This document shows, one piece after another, positions 18,650 to 29,208 of a DNA stretch of 64,000 nt; within the stretch, counting starts at the first letter, position 1, and the number at the start of each line of letters is the position of its first letter. Location of the stretch: positions 62,001 through 126,000 of the forward strand of contig CAVRDP010000035.1 in the NCBI GenBank assembly GCA_963719885.1. The letters are read 5' to 3'. Under the pieces are notes generated by a model. It searched no databases. It saw nothing but the letters and a program-made list of their open reading frames with translations, and was not told where the DNA came from. This DNA comes from JANXQG01 sp963719885. Lineage in GTDB: Bacteria; Planctomycetota; Planctomycetia; Pirellulales; Thermoguttaceae. A program made the translations under genes and the position numbers.

Positions 18650-18722
18650 CAAACGTGGTCAAAAGTAGTCAAAAGTAGTCAAACGTGGCCAAATCGCGGT
18701 CAAACGTGGTCGAAATGGGCCG
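18650..18722. repeat. 10-base tandem repeat, CAAACGTGGT type
   Basis: About seven imperfect units: CAAACGTGGT, CAAAAGTAGT twice, CAAACGTGGC, CAAATCGCGGT, CAAACGTGGT, CGAAATGGGC. No gene is apparent. Confidence 0.75.
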
Positions 18723-18941
18723 AACCGACACCCAGCTTGATGCAGTTACTGTATTCTCTAATGCCGATGATAAGGAAGATGCCATATAGTTGACTCAAGG
18801 GGGTTACATTCCGCCTCGTGCCCCGATTTGATTCCGTTTTCTGATTCCGGCGGACGAATGCCCGACCAACTCTTGAATTCCCCTCCCCTTTGCGCCCCCA
18901 ATGAGTTACTCTTAATACAATGATAGTCCCCAGGTGACCGA

Positions 18942-21047
18942 ATGAGCTACGCACAAGCACCAAGTGACGGCGAGATTGAGCAAACACGCCGGCAGATCGA
19001 GTCGCTGGTCGGCGAAATCTCGCAGTTGTCGCGGCAGAATGTGGCCCCGGGCCAGTTCTATGGCGAGTTTCTCAACCGCTTGGTCACCGCCCTGGCCGCC
19101 AAAGGAGGAGTCGTCTGGACCACGGGCGAAAATGGCCAGCTCGCGCTTCAATATCAAGTCAATCTGCAGCAAACCGGCCTGTTGGAGGACGAAGAGAAGC
19201 AAAAACGTCATAGCCGCTTGCTCTATAAGCTTCTCGGTAACCCAGACGTGGCGGGCGGCAACGGCTTGTTAGTGCCGCCGCACTCCGGTTTCGGCGAGGA
19301 CGACGCGGCCAACCCCACCGACTCGCTCCTCGTTTTCGGACCGTTGCGGACCGACCTGGAAATGGTCGGCCTGGTCGAGATTTTCCAGCGCAATGAAGTG
19401 GCAGTGCAAGTCCAGCAAGGCTACCTCCGCTTCGTGGTGCAAATGTGCCAACTGGCCGGCGACTTCCTCAAGAGCCACCAGTTGCGGCACTTCTCCGATC
19501 GCCAGGTCCTGTGGTCCCGGCTGGAAGACTTCACCCGCAGCGTGCATACCTCGCTGGAGCCGATCCTGACCGCCTACACCATCGCCAACGAAGCCCGGCG
19601 GCTGATCGAGTGCGATCGCGTAAGCGTGGCCATTCGCCGCGGCAACCGCTGCACGATCGAGGCCGTCAGCGGGCAGGACGTGTTCGACAAGCGATCGAAC
19701 ACCGTGCGGCTGCTGGGGCGTCTGGCCTCGGCCGTGGTGGCCACGGGCGAACCGGTGTGGTATGCGGGCGATACCCGCGACCTGGCCCCGCAGGTCGAAG
19801 ACGCAGTGCAGGAATATGTCGACGACGCCCATTCCAAGATGATCGCCATCCTGCCCTTGGGACGCCCCAAGCCCGACCAGGACGCCGACGAGCAAGACAA
19901 GGACGACGCCGAAGGTCCGGTGGGCGCCTTGATCGTCGAGCAGATCGAAGACAACCGCGTTGCCCCCGCCATGGCCCAGCGGGTCGACGTCGTCTGCCAG
20001 CACAGTTCGATTGCCTTGGCCAACGCCATGGAACACCAGAACCTGTTCCTCATGCCGCTCTGGCGGGCGATCGGCAAGAGCAAGTTCATGGTCCAGGCCC
20101 GCACGCTGCCCAAGACGATCATGGTTGCCATTGCCCTGTTGGTTGTGATTGTCGCTTTGTTCGTCTTTCCGGCCGACTTCGACTTGCACGCCAAGGGAAC
20201 GCTGGAGCCGGTCGAGCGCAAGGACGTCTATACCGTCACGGAAGGCCAGATCAATGAATTCGGGACGGCGGGATGCCGACTTCAAGCTGATCGTTCCCGT
20301 CCGGCCGATCGAACATGGTTCCTGGGTCAAGAAGGGCGACCTCTTGCTGAAGCTCCGCAATCCCACGTTGAGCGCGCAAATGGTCGACATTGACGGCCAG
20401 GTGGCCATCGAACGCCAACACGCCGCCGACATCCGGCAGGAATTGACCACCACAACGTTGAAGCCCGACGATTGGGCGCGGTTGCGGGGCCAGTTGACCG
20501 AATCGGAACAAAAGCTGAGCAGCTTGCAGGCCCAGGCCGCTATCACTGCGGCCAAGGTCGCCGATCTCGAGCTGTATAGTCCGATCGACGGCCAGATCGT
20601 CACCTGGGACCTGAAGAACCGGCTCGAAGGCCGCCCCGTCCAGAAAGGCCAGACCCTGCTCCGCGTCGCAAATCCTAAGGGCGACTGGGAACTCGATTTG
20701 CGCATGCCGGAAGACCGCATGGGCGACATCGCCCGGGCCGCGAAGCGGGCCGACGACAGCGCCACGAGCAACTGCGGGTCGCTTATATCCTGGCCACGGA
20801 GCCGGGAACGACGGAGAAGGGGACGGTCAAGAAGATCGAACGCGATGCCAACGTGCATGAGAAGGACGAAGGCAACGTGGTGGAGATCACGGTGGCCATC
20901 GACAAGAACGACATCGATCCGGCCAACCTCCGCGAGGGCGCCGCCGTGACGGGCAAGGTCCATTGCGGCCGGCGTTCGCTGGGCTATGTCTGGTTCCACG
21001 ACCTGTTTGCGTTCATCCAGGCGAAAGTCTTTTTCCGGTTCTTTTGA
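18942..21047 (+). CDS. GAF-domain membrane protein fused to HlyD adaptor (two frame breaks)
   Basis: About 700 residues. Residues 1-380 are cytoplasmic and include a GAF-like sensory domain (RLIECDRVSVAIRRGNR, then VVATGEPVWYAGDTRD). A transmembrane helix follows at about 387-408 (TIMVAIALLVVIVALFVFPA), then a periplasmic HlyD half: a barrel-sandwich region (WVKKGDLLLKLRNPTL), a coiled coil and the return strand (LELYSPIDGQIVTW). It ends with RSLGYVWFHDLFAFIQAKVF. Breaks lie near 20268 (+1, fits a lost CG) and near 20762 (+2). It leads a cluster with HlyD and PqqD-M50-HlyD genes, spaced 12 and about 0 bases, so the three probably form one complex whose activity the GAF domain may tune (inference). 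Confidence 0.82.
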
Positions 21048-21059
21048 GGAGTGCTGAAC

Positions 21060-21983
21060 ATGCGCTGTATCCATGTCAGGCTGGAAAGCCTGACGTACTG
21101 TTTTGTCGCCGTCGTTGCCGTATGCGGGCTTGCCGTTGCGCAGGAGCCGTCGCCGGGGATCGCCCACGTGCCGCACTGCACGGTGGCCCTGGCCGAGCAG
21201 GCCGACATGCCGCCCCAGGAGGCCGGCGTGATTTCGGAGATCCCGGTCAAGGAAGGCGACATGGTCGCAAAAGATCAACTCTTGCTGCAACTGGACGACC
21301 GCAAGGCCCAGCGGGAGAAGGACGTGGCCCAGGCCAAGTACGAAGCGGCCAAGGCCAAGGCCGAGGACGATATCAACATCCGTTATGCCATTGCGGCGGA
21401 AAAGGTGGCCAGGGCCGAGTACAACGTCAACGTCGAAGCCAACAAGAAGGTTCCCCAGTCGGTGCCCCAGGTGCGGCTCAGCGAGCTGTTCCTCAAGTGC
21501 AACGAGACCGCACTGGCCATCGAGAAGGCCAGGCTCGACCGGACGGTCGCCGAAGCCGAGGCCAGGACCGCCAAGGCCGAAGTCGAAGAGGCCAAAGTAA
21601 TGGTCGATCTGCTTAGGCTCGTCTCGCCGATTGCCGGCGTGGTGACCGATATCCGAGCCCATAAGGGCGAAGCCGTGCAGCCCTCGCAGGCGGTGATCCG
21701 CGTAATCAACCTCAGTACCCTTTGGGTCCAGGGCGACGTGCCGGCTGCCAAGTACGCGCGTGCTGAACTGGAGGGAAGACCGGTCGCCGTCAATGTGGTA
21801 ATTACCCTCGGCGGGAAGAGCGAGGCGCGCCCCTTTCCCGGTAAGGTCATTTACGTGAAGCCGCTCAATGAATCGGGCGACACCTACATGGTTCGCGCCA
21901 AGGTCGCGAACCAGAAAGCCAACGGCTCCTGGCTGCTCTACCCGTTCATGCAGGCCGAGATGAACATCCAATTGGCAAGATAG
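21060..21983 (+). CDS. HlyD-type periplasmic adaptor protein
   Basis: 307 residues. ATG 21060 is preceded by GAGGAG and starts a signal peptide (TYCFVAVVAVCGLAVAQEPS). Lipoyl/barrel-sandwich half-motifs flank a long coiled coil: AGVISEIPVKEGDMVAKDQL on one side and LVSPIAGVVTDIRAHKGEAV on the other, with about 130 Ala/Lys/Glu-rich helical residues between. A beta-barrel follows (STLWVQGDVPAAKYARAELE). As an exported adaptor without its own membrane helix, it may stack on the neighbouring HlyD-containing proteins. Its last base overlaps the next start. Confidence 0.88.
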   Translation: MRCIHVRLESLTYCFVAVVAVCGLAVAQEPSPGIAHVPHCTVALAEQADMPPQEAGVISEIPVKEGDMVAKDQLLLQLDDRKAQREKDVAQAKYEAAKAKAEDDINIRYAIAAEKVARAEYNVNVEANKKVPQSVPQVRLSELFLKCNETALAIEKARLDRTVAEAEARTAKAEVEEAKVMVDLLRLVSPIAGVVTDIRAHKGEAVQPSQAVIRVINLSTLWVQGDVPAAKYARAELEGRPVAVNVVITLGGKSEARPFPGKVIYVKPLNESGDTYMVRAKVANQKANGSWLLYPFMQAEMNIQLAR

Positions 21984-24235
21984 TGGTTACCCTTCACGAT
22001 AGTCTGCTCTCCAGTTCCGCACGCCCGCTGTCGATCCGGCGGCGGCCCGATCTCATCGCGCCGTCAACATTATCTGGGACGCAGCTACTGGATCGTCAAG
22101 GACCCGGTGGGGCTGAACTACTTCCGCTTCCAGGAAGAGGAATACGCCCTGCTGAAATGGCTGGACGGCAACGTCAGCCTGGACGAGCTGAAAGATCGAT
22201 TCGAGGCCGAGTATCCCCCGCAAAAGATCACCCTGGAAGAACTCCAGCAGTTCCTCGGCATGTTGCACCGCAGCGGACTGGTGATTGCCGCCGTGGGCGG
22301 CCAGGGCAAGCAGTTGCTCAAGCGCCGCCACGAACGCCGCTGGAAGGAATTCCTCGGCGCGTTGGCCAATATCCTCTGCATCCGCTTCAAGGGTTTCGAC
22401 CCCGAGCGGATCCTCAACTGGCTCTATCCCTTCGTGGACTGGTTCTACACCCGCACGGCGGTGACGGCCTGCATCCTGCTGGGCCTTTCCGCGCTGACCC
22501 TGGTGGCGGTGCAGTTCCACGTGTTCCAGTCACGGCTGCCGGCCTTCCACGAGTTCTTCAGCTTTCAGAACGCGCTGCTGCTTTCCGTCACGCTGGGCGT
22601 GACCAAAGTTCTGCACGAGTTCGGCCACGGCATGGCCTGCAAGCACTTCGGCGGCGAATGCCACGAAATGGGCGTGATGGTCCTCGTGCTCACGCCCTGC
22701 CTGTATTGCAACGTCTCCGACTCCTGGCTGCTGCCCAACAAGTGGGCCTGCGCGGCTATCGGCGCCGGCGGCATGTACGTCGAATTGATCCTGGCCTCGA
22801 TCGCGACCTGGATCTGGTGGTACAGCGAGCCGGGCCTCTTGAATCACCTCTGCCTGAACATCATGTTCGTCTGCTCGGTCAGCACCCTGATCTTCAACGC
22901 CAATCCGCTCTTGCGGTACGACGGCTACTACATCCTTTCCGACATCACCGAAATCCCCAACCTGCGGCAGAAAGCGACCTCGGTCTTGAGCCGCAAGATG
23001 GGAGACTGGTTCCTGGGGCTGGAACAGCCCGATGATCCGTTCCTTCCCGAGCGGAATCAGATTTTCTTCGCTCTGTACTCGGTGGCGGCCTCGATCTATC
23101 AATGGGTGATCGTCTACTCGATCTTGTTTTTCCTGTACCACGTCTTCAAGCCGTACGGGCTGGAGAAGATCGGGCAGATGCTCGCCCTGGCCTCGCTGTG
23201 GGGCCTGATCGTGATGCCGCTTTATCAACTCGGCAAGTTCTTCTATGTGCCTGGGAGGCTCGAAAAAGTGAAAAAAGCCCGCATGTTCGCCAGCCTGGCC
23301 GGCCTGATCGCAATCTTGGCGGCCGTGTTGTTCATCCCGCTGCCGCACTCGGTGATTGCCGTCATGGAGGTTCAGCCGCACGGGGCCGACCCCGTGTACG
23401 TCGACGCCACCGAGGGAGGCTGGCTGGCCCACCTCGACGTCAAGGCCGGCGACGAAGTCGTCAAGGGTCAGCGGCTGGCCGTGCTGGAAAACAAGGACCT
23501 GGACATGGAAATCGCCAAACTCACGGCCAAGGAAAAGGAGTACGAGGTCAGGCTTGCCAACCTGCGGGCGCTCGAGCCATTCCGACAACAAATCACCCGA
23601 TACCATTCCGCAATTGGAGAAGTCGCTGGAGTCGGTCCGCAAGCAGCGGAAGGAAGAAGAAGCCGACCGCGATCGGTTGATTCTCAAGGCGCCCTGCAAG
23701 GGTTGCGTCTTGCCGCCGCCGCCCACGCCGGCAACGCACCAGGACGAGATGGAGGGGGGCCAGTTGCCCACCTGGTCCGGCACGCCCTTGGAAGAAAAGA
23801 ATTACCGGCCTTTTCTCAAGGAAGGAGTGCTCTTCTGCCAGGTGGGCGACCCCCGGAAGTCTGGAAGCGGTGCTCGTGATCGACCAGGGCGACATCGACT
23901 ATGTTACGGAAGACCAGAAGGTCGATTTGAAATTCGACGCCCTCCCCTACGACACGCTGCACGGCCAGATCGAGCGGATCTCGAAGTCCAGCCTGAAGAT
24001 CACTCCCCGGCGGCTCTCCACCAATGAAAGCGGCGAGTTGCCCAGCGTGAAAGATCCGGAGACCGGCGTGGACAAGCCCCAAAGCGCATCCTACCAGGCC
24101 CTCGTGCCGATCACCGATGAAGAAGGCGTGCTGATCGACGGCCTCCGTGGCCGGGCCAAGATCCACACTGACCCGCTCTCGCTCGGCGCCCGGCTTTGGC
24201 GGCTGATCATGAACACCTTCAACTTCCGGCTGTAA
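21983..24235 (+). CDS. PqqD-like / M50 zinc metalloprotease / HlyD fusion (three frame breaks)
   Basis: About 750 residues from GTG 21983. Near residues 28-100 a PqqD-like winged-helix domain (LGRSYWIVKDPVGLNYFRF, DGNVSLDELKDRFE) resembles RiPP leader-recognition elements. An integral-membrane M50 site-2-type protease follows: zinc motif HEFGHGMACKHFG, CLYCNVSDSW, and NANPLLRYDGYYIL with the third ligand. The C-terminal part is a HlyD lipoyl and coiled-coil module (WLAHLDVKAGDEVVKGQRLA). Frame breaks near 22058, 23583 and 23855 are all +1 and each fits loss of CG from CGCG. This is the architecture called putative peptide zinc metalloprotease. It is likely to bind, cleave or move a peptide across the membrane; the substrate is not identified. 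Confidence 0.83.
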
Positions 24236-24997
24236 TGTCCAAGATTTGCGTGGGGGCGGTCAGCTATTTGAACGCCCGGCCGCTGATGTTTACCCTGCCG
24301 CAACTCCTGCCGGACGCGGAGATCGTCGTCGATTTCCCCAGCCGCCTGGCCGATGGGCTGGCCGACGGCCGGTTCGACGTGGCCTTGATTCCCTCGATCG
24401 AGTATCTGCGGCAGCCGGGCTTGCGGATCGCTTCCGACGCGGTCATTGCCTGCGATGGCCCGGTGCGAAGCGTCAAACTCTACGGGCGCGTGCCGATCGA
24501 GCGCGTGGAAACGCTTGCCTTGGACGAAGGCTCGCGCACCAGCGCGGCCCTGGCCCAAATCCTCTTGCGCGAGCGTTTTGATTTGAAACCGTGCCTGCTC
24601 AGTTTGCCGTTGGAAAGCCTGCCGCTCCACTCTCCGGCGGATGCGGTGGTCGTCATCGGCGACCGCGGCATGCTGGAGCCGGACGAGGATCTGGCCTTTG
24701 TCTGGGACCTGGGCGAGGAGTGGTCGTGTTGGACCGGCCTGCCGTTTGTTTTTGCCCTGTGGGCCGCTCGGCCGCACGTTCAGGCAGCGCGGATCGATCT
24801 GCGCCCTGGCTACCGCCCGCGATCAAGGCCTGACGCGATTGCCCGAGATCGCCTGTCTGGCATCTCCCACAGTAGGCATTCCCGAATCGGAATGTCTGAG
24901 CTATCTCCGCGACAACCTGGAGTTCCATCTCGGCCCGCGGCAGCGGGAAGGATTGGAACGGTTCCATCAACTTGCAAAACGGCACGGGTTGGCGTAG
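24235..24997 (+). CDS. mqnA: chorismate dehydratase MqnA, futalosine menaquinone pathway (frame break near 24803)
   Basis: Converts chorismate to 3-enolpyruvyl-benzoate, the first step of menaquinone synthesis through futalosine. The N-terminus KICVGAVSYLNARPLMFTL is diagnostic; ADGRFDVALIPSIEYLRQPG and LDEGSRTSAALAQILLRERF follow. The ATG overlaps the TAA of the protease gene (TAATG). At about 24802 the frame shifts +1; adding back one CG gives DLRALATARDQGLTRLPEIA and the C-terminus YLRDNLEFHLGPRQREGLER. The repaired length of about 254 residues is slightly short for the family. Other mqn genes are not in the window. Confidence 0.87.
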
Positions 24998-25000
24998 CAA

Positions 25001-25022
25001 AGTAGCAGGCACACTCCGTGTG
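25001..25022 (+). repeat. left part of a split GGCACACTCCGTGTG hairpin arm, with target duplication
   Basis: AGTAGCAGG followed by CACACTCCGTGTG. The arm is interrupted here by an insertion sequence and resumes at 26730, where CACACTCCGTGTG is repeated before CCGTCCGCC. Confidence 0.85.
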
Positions 25023-25099
25023 GGCCACTAAAAACAGGGCAAAAATTACAAAAAACTGGTCTTGGTTGTTAGGGCGATTTTTGTTCTTCTACGGTTTTT

Positions 25100-25363
25100 G
25101 TGAGCACAAAGGAGTTGTTCATGGAAGCCGTCAGGGAAGACAATGCATATTCGAGTCCAGCCTACAAGTTGCGTGAGTTCTTCGAGAAGAGCCGTGATCG
25201 GTGGAAGACCAAGGCCCTGGAGCGCAAGCAGCACATCCGGCGACTGGAGAAGCGTGTTGCTGAATTGGAGGCCAGTCGCCGGAATTGGAAAGAGAAAGCG
25301 CAAGCCCAGGCCCAGCGTGGCAGCGCAGTCGTGAATGATGACCGCAAACAAAAAGAAACCTGA
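25100..25363 (+). CDS. small coiled-coil protein of the insertion sequence
   Basis: 87 residues from GTG 25100 (or 80 from ATG 25121). Nearly all helical and strongly charged (LRKRVAELE-like heptads around RRLEKRVAELEASRRNWKEK). It overlaps the transposase start by about 29 bases. It may be an accessory or regulatory subunit of the transposase, or its natural N-terminal part; no domain is recognised. Confidence 0.6.
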   Translation: MSTKELFMEAVREDNAYSSPAYKLREFFEKSRDRWKTKALERKQHIRRLEKRVAELEASRRNWKEKAQAQAQRGSAVVNDDRKQKET

Positions 25364-26724
25364 GCCTTCCCCTGCACCCGCGAGCACCGCGCCGGCGGCC
25401 ATGAACGTGACGCCGGTGGCCGGGCATCAGTTCGGTGCTTCCCTGATATCGCTGTTCGCGGACTTGGTGTTGAAGGCCGCCACAAGTCAGCGTGCCGCAG
25501 CGGGCGTGCTGCAACTGGTGGCGCCGTACATTCCTTGCTTGCCGCGGGTGCCTTGCGCCAATTCGGGCCGCATGTGGCTGATGCGGCTGGGACTTTACGA
25601 ACTGCTGCGGAAAAAAGAGGCGGCCAAGGACTGGGTGTGGATCATGGATCACACGGTACAGTTGGGACCGCACAAGTGCCTGGTGATCGTTCGGCGTTCG
25701 GCTTTCGACGTGGCGTCAGAAAGAAGCGCCGTTGGAACACGAAGATTTGTCGCTGCTGAGACTGGTTCCCATGGAGCAGTCCACCGCGGCCGCGGTGGCG
25801 GAGCAACTGCAAGCGACGCGTCAGGAGATGGGCGTCGTGCCCGTGGCGGTTCTCAGCGATGAAGGTGCGGAGTTGAAAAGCGGCATGGCGTTGTTCCGCG
25901 AACAATCGGCCGCGGCGCGCCGTGTGCCGCACGCCTTCGACATCAAGCACAAAGTGGCGATATTTCTCAAGAGGGAACTCCACGACGACGCTACGTGGCA
26001 ATCCTTCGTCACCCGCACCAACCGCACGAAGTTGCAGACCACGCTGACGGATCTGGCGTTTCTGGTTCCGCCCAGCTTGCGGACCAAGGCACGTTATATG
26101 AACTTGGACACGCTGGTCGATTGGGGATGTCGCGCGTTGGCCTATCTGGACGACCCGCACGACATTCTCGCGCGGACGATAGACCGCAAAAAACTGCAAC
26201 AGAAACTGGGGTGGCTCTGCGAGTACCGCTCGGCTTTGGCCGCTTGGGCGGAACTGCTGGCCATTGCCGAGCAAGCGATAGGCTATGTCCGCAGGAAAGG
26301 GTATTATCGTCACGCCGCGAAGGAATTGAAAACGCGATTGCTCCCCCTGACGCGAACGCCGGGCGGTCGCCGCCTGCGAGCAGCGATTGTGGAGTTTCTC
26401 GAGGAACAAGCCAAGGGCCTCAAAAAAGGACAGCATTTGTTGGGTAGCAGCGAGGTTTTGGAGTCGCTCTTGGGCAAGTACAAGCGTATTCAAGGAACAC
26501 ACAGCAAGGGAGGCATGACGGGATCGCTGCTGAACATCGGAGCTGCGGTTCTGCGGAAAACTTCGGCCACAATACAAAATGCACTGGCATCGGTTCCTGT
26601 TGCCGCCGTGGGAAAGTGGATCCGCGAAAACCTCGGCTTAACGATCCCCGCCCAACAGGCGCTCGCCTTCCAATGGAACAAAAACAGTCCGAAAACCCAA
26701 ACATTCACTACACCAAGTTTTTAG
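25335..26724 (+). CDS. DDE-type transposase (frame break near 25692)
   Basis: About 463 residues. Candidate catalytic acids stand in WIMDHTVQLGPHKCLVIV (first Asp), VAVLSDEGAELKSGM (second Asp) and SSEVLESLLGKYKRIQG (Glu), an RNase-H-fold pattern. A proline-rich N-terminus of about 30 residues precedes a helical region. At 25692 the frame shifts +1: the repaired text reads VIVRGVRLSTWRQKEAPLEH. It could be a sequence error or a real defect, so activity is uncertain. Confidence 0.72.
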
Positions 26725-26729
26725 CGGCC

Positions 26730-26832
26730 CACACTCCGTGTGCCGTCCGCCAGAAGCCAACGCGTTGATGAAACAAGACTTGCGGCTTTGGCCGCAAGGG
26801 CGGACGGCACACGGAGTGTGCCTGCTACTTTT
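26730..26832. repeat. rest of the split hairpin: right part of left arm, loop and full right arm
   Basis: CACACTCCGTGTGCCGTCCG on the left and GGCGGACGGCACACGGAGTG running to CCTGCTACTTTT on the right, with a 46-base loop. Together with 25001-25022 this was one hairpin behind mqnA. A related copy lies at 35239-35272. Confidence 0.82.
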
Positions 26833-26887
26833 CCGTCGGTTCCACCCTACGGCTTGCAAAACGGTATGGCCTTGCATAAGATTCCGC

Positions 26888-28697
26888 ATGAACCGGCTCA
26901 GTCAAGAAATCAGTCCGTATCTGCTGCAACACGCCGCGAACCCCGTCGATTGGCAACCCTGGGGCCCGGAAGCGCTCGACCGTGCCCGTGCGGAAGAGAA
27001 GCCGATCTTCCTCTCGATCGGCTATTCGGCCTGCCATTGGTGCCACGTGATGGCCCACGAAAGCTTCGAGGATCCTGCCCTAGCGGATGCCTCAACCGCG
27101 ATTTCGTCTGCATCAAGGTCGATCGCGAAGAGCGGCCGGATCTGGATCAAATTTATATGGAAGCCGTGCAGGCCATGACCGGCCAGGGCGGATGGCCGAT
27201 GTCGGTCTTCCTCACGCCCGAGCAGAGGCCGTTTTTCGGCGGCACCTACTGGCCGCCGTGCGCCGGGGCGGGATGCCGGGCTTCGGCGACGTCGTGTCGG
27301 CCGTGGCCGCCGCCTGGCGCGATCGCCGCAACGACGTCCTCCAGCAGGCCGAAAAGACGGCGCAGTTTCTCCAGTCGGAACGCCTCCTGGGCGACAAGTC
27401 GGCCGAGTTGAACGACGTCCCGCTGGAAACGGCCGAGGCCGCCCTGGCCCAGGCCTTCGACGACCGCCTCGGAGGTTTCGGCCCCGCGCCCAAGTTCCCC
27501 CACGCCACCGACCTCAAGCTGCTTTTGGCCCGCTGGCGGGCCTCGCGGCATGAACCGTTGCTGGAGATGGTCGTGGTCACGCTCGATCATATCGCGGCGG
27601 GCGGCATTTACGACCATCTCGGTGGCGGATTTCATCGTTATAGCGTAGACGCCGAATGGCTCGTGCCGCATTTCGAAAAAATGCTGTACGACAACGCCAT
27701 GCTGACCAACTGCTATCTCGATGCGTGGCAGGAGACCGAGCGGAAAGATTACCTTCGCGTCGTCCGCGAGACGCTCGACTACGTGCTCCGCGACATGACC
27801 GACCCGCTGGGTGGATTCCATAGCGCGGAGGACGCCGACAGTGACGGCGAGGAAGGCAAGTTCTATGTTTGGACCCCGCAGGAGTTGCAAGCCGTGCTTG
27901 GGCCGGAGCGCGCGGCCGCCTTCGGCTATGTCTACGACGTGACGGCGACCGGCAATTTCGAGGGCCGCAATATCCTGCATTTGGCGAAGCCGATCGCCGT
28001 CTGCGCCAAGATCCTCGGCCGCGATGCCGCCGCGCTGGAGCAGCAATTGACGGCCGATCGCGCCTTGTTGCTTGAAGCCCGAGCCCGCCGAGTGCGGCCC
28101 GGCCGTGACGACAAGGTGTTGGTGAGTTGGAACGGACTGATGATCGACGCCATGGCGCGGGCCGGCGCGGTGCTCGACGTGCCGCGCTATCGCACGGCCG
28201 CCGCAGCCGCAGCCGATTTCCTGCTGACGCATCTGCGCGACGAGCGGGGGCGACTGCTGCACTGTTGGCGGGCAGGCCAGGCCCGGTACGACGCTTTCCT
28301 CGACGATCATGCCGGCTTGTGCAATGCCCTGGTTACGCTGTACGAAACGCAAGCGGATGCCCGCTGGCTTAACGAGGCGACAAGCCTGGGGGATGCGATG
28401 CTTGCGCGTTTCGCCGACATCGATGCGGGCGGTTTCTATTACACCTCCCGCGATCACGAACCGCTTATCGCCCGCAAGAAAGACCTCTGGGACACGCCGG
28501 TTCCCAGCAGCACCGGCCTGGCGGCGGGGGCCTTTTTGCGGCTCGCCCGGCATACCGGTCGCGACGACTACCGCCGCGCGGCCGAGGAGACGTTGCGCGT
28601 CAGCGCCGCCTGGATGCAGCGGGCCGCGCTGGGCGTCGGGCAGTTGCTGTTGGTGCTCGATAGCTGGCTCGGGACGCGGAAGGTGGTGGTGGTATGA
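26888..28697 (+). CDS. thioredoxin-domain DUF255 (YyaL-type) protein (two frame breaks)
   Basis: About 600 residues, cytoplasmic. The N-terminus has the family start NRLSQEISPYLLQHAANPVD, then the redox motif GYSACHWCHVMAHESFEDP and VDREERPDLDQIYMEAVQAM. The rest is an alpha/alpha-barrel resembling N-acylglucosamine epimerases (GGGFHRYSVDAEWLVPHFEK, LVSWNGLMIDAMARAG). The role in bacteria is poorly defined; the human homologue is SPATA20. Breaks near 27084 and near 27261 each need +2, consistent with single lost bases. Confidence 0.88.
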
Positions 28698-28754
28698 TAA
28701 GGGTCAAGCGGCGGCGAATGCCGCATGCGGCAAAACAGGCAAAAGGGGGTGATT

Positions 28755-29207
28755 GTGAACGCCAAGAAGATTTTGCCACCGACGTACCTCTTGATTTCCA
28801 TCGTCGCTATAATTGCCATCCATTTCTTGTTGCCAACGATAGCAGGAAATATTTCATTTCCATGGAACTTGCTCGGCATGATTCCTCTCGCTTCAGGCGT
28901 GATCCTCAGCCTTGTTGCGAATCACGCGTTTCAGCGGGCCGGCACAACCGTCAAGCCCTTTGCGGAATCATCCGTCCTGGTTACCAGCGGTACATTTCGA
29001 ATCTGCAGAAACCCGATGTATCTCGGATTCGTGCTAATCCTGATTGGGGCAGCGGTCCTTGGGAGATCGGTAATTGCATTCTCGGTGGTTCTCGCCTTTG
29101 CAATCTTGATCGACAGAATGTTCGTAACCGTCGAAGAACGGATGTTGGCAGCGAAATTCGGCGACCGATGGGAAGAATACAAGCGGAGCACACGGCGGTG
29201 GCTGTGA
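28755..29207 (+). CDS. isoprenylcysteine methyltransferase (ICMT)-family membrane protein
   Basis: 150 residues with four to five membrane segments and the ICMT/PEMT signature in RICRNPMYLGFVLILIGAAV and VEERMLAAKFGDRWEEYKRS. Such bacterial proteins methylate unknown small or lipid substrates with SAM. GTG 28755 directly follows AAAGGGGGTGA, a strong ribosome site; ATG 28725 is the alternative. The stop is followed immediately by the broken end of an ARPP-1 fragment on the other strand. Confidence 0.85.
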   Translation: MNAKKILPPTYLLISIVAIIAIHFLLPTIAGNISFPWNLLGMIPLASGVILSLVANHAFQRAGTTVKPFAESSVLVTSGTFRICRNPMYLGFVLILIGAAVLGRSVIAFSVVLAFAILIDRMFVTVEERMLAAKFGDRWEEYKRSTRRWL

Positions 29208-29208
29208 T

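Larger units (their letters stand above)
25023..26729 (+). mobile_element. insertion sequence with two frames and 13-base terminal repeats
   Basis: A 1707-base element. Ends are GGCCACTAAAAAC on the left and, reverse-complemented, GGCCGCTAAAAAC on the right (12 of 13). The 13 bases CACACTCCGTGTG stand on both sides and once more inside the intact opposite arm of the host hairpin, so they are an apparent target duplication. It lies between mqnA and the DUF255 gene. The transposase family is not recognised with certainty. Confidence 0.85.

Noticed and set aside
18650..18722. CRISPR-like array
   Set aside because: Units are 10 bases without spacers and no cas gene is present; it is a simple tandem repeat.
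19269..21971. A 900-codon open frame antisense to the HlyD genes
   Set aside because: Same reason: shadow of real genes, with His/Gly/Asp-rich translation.
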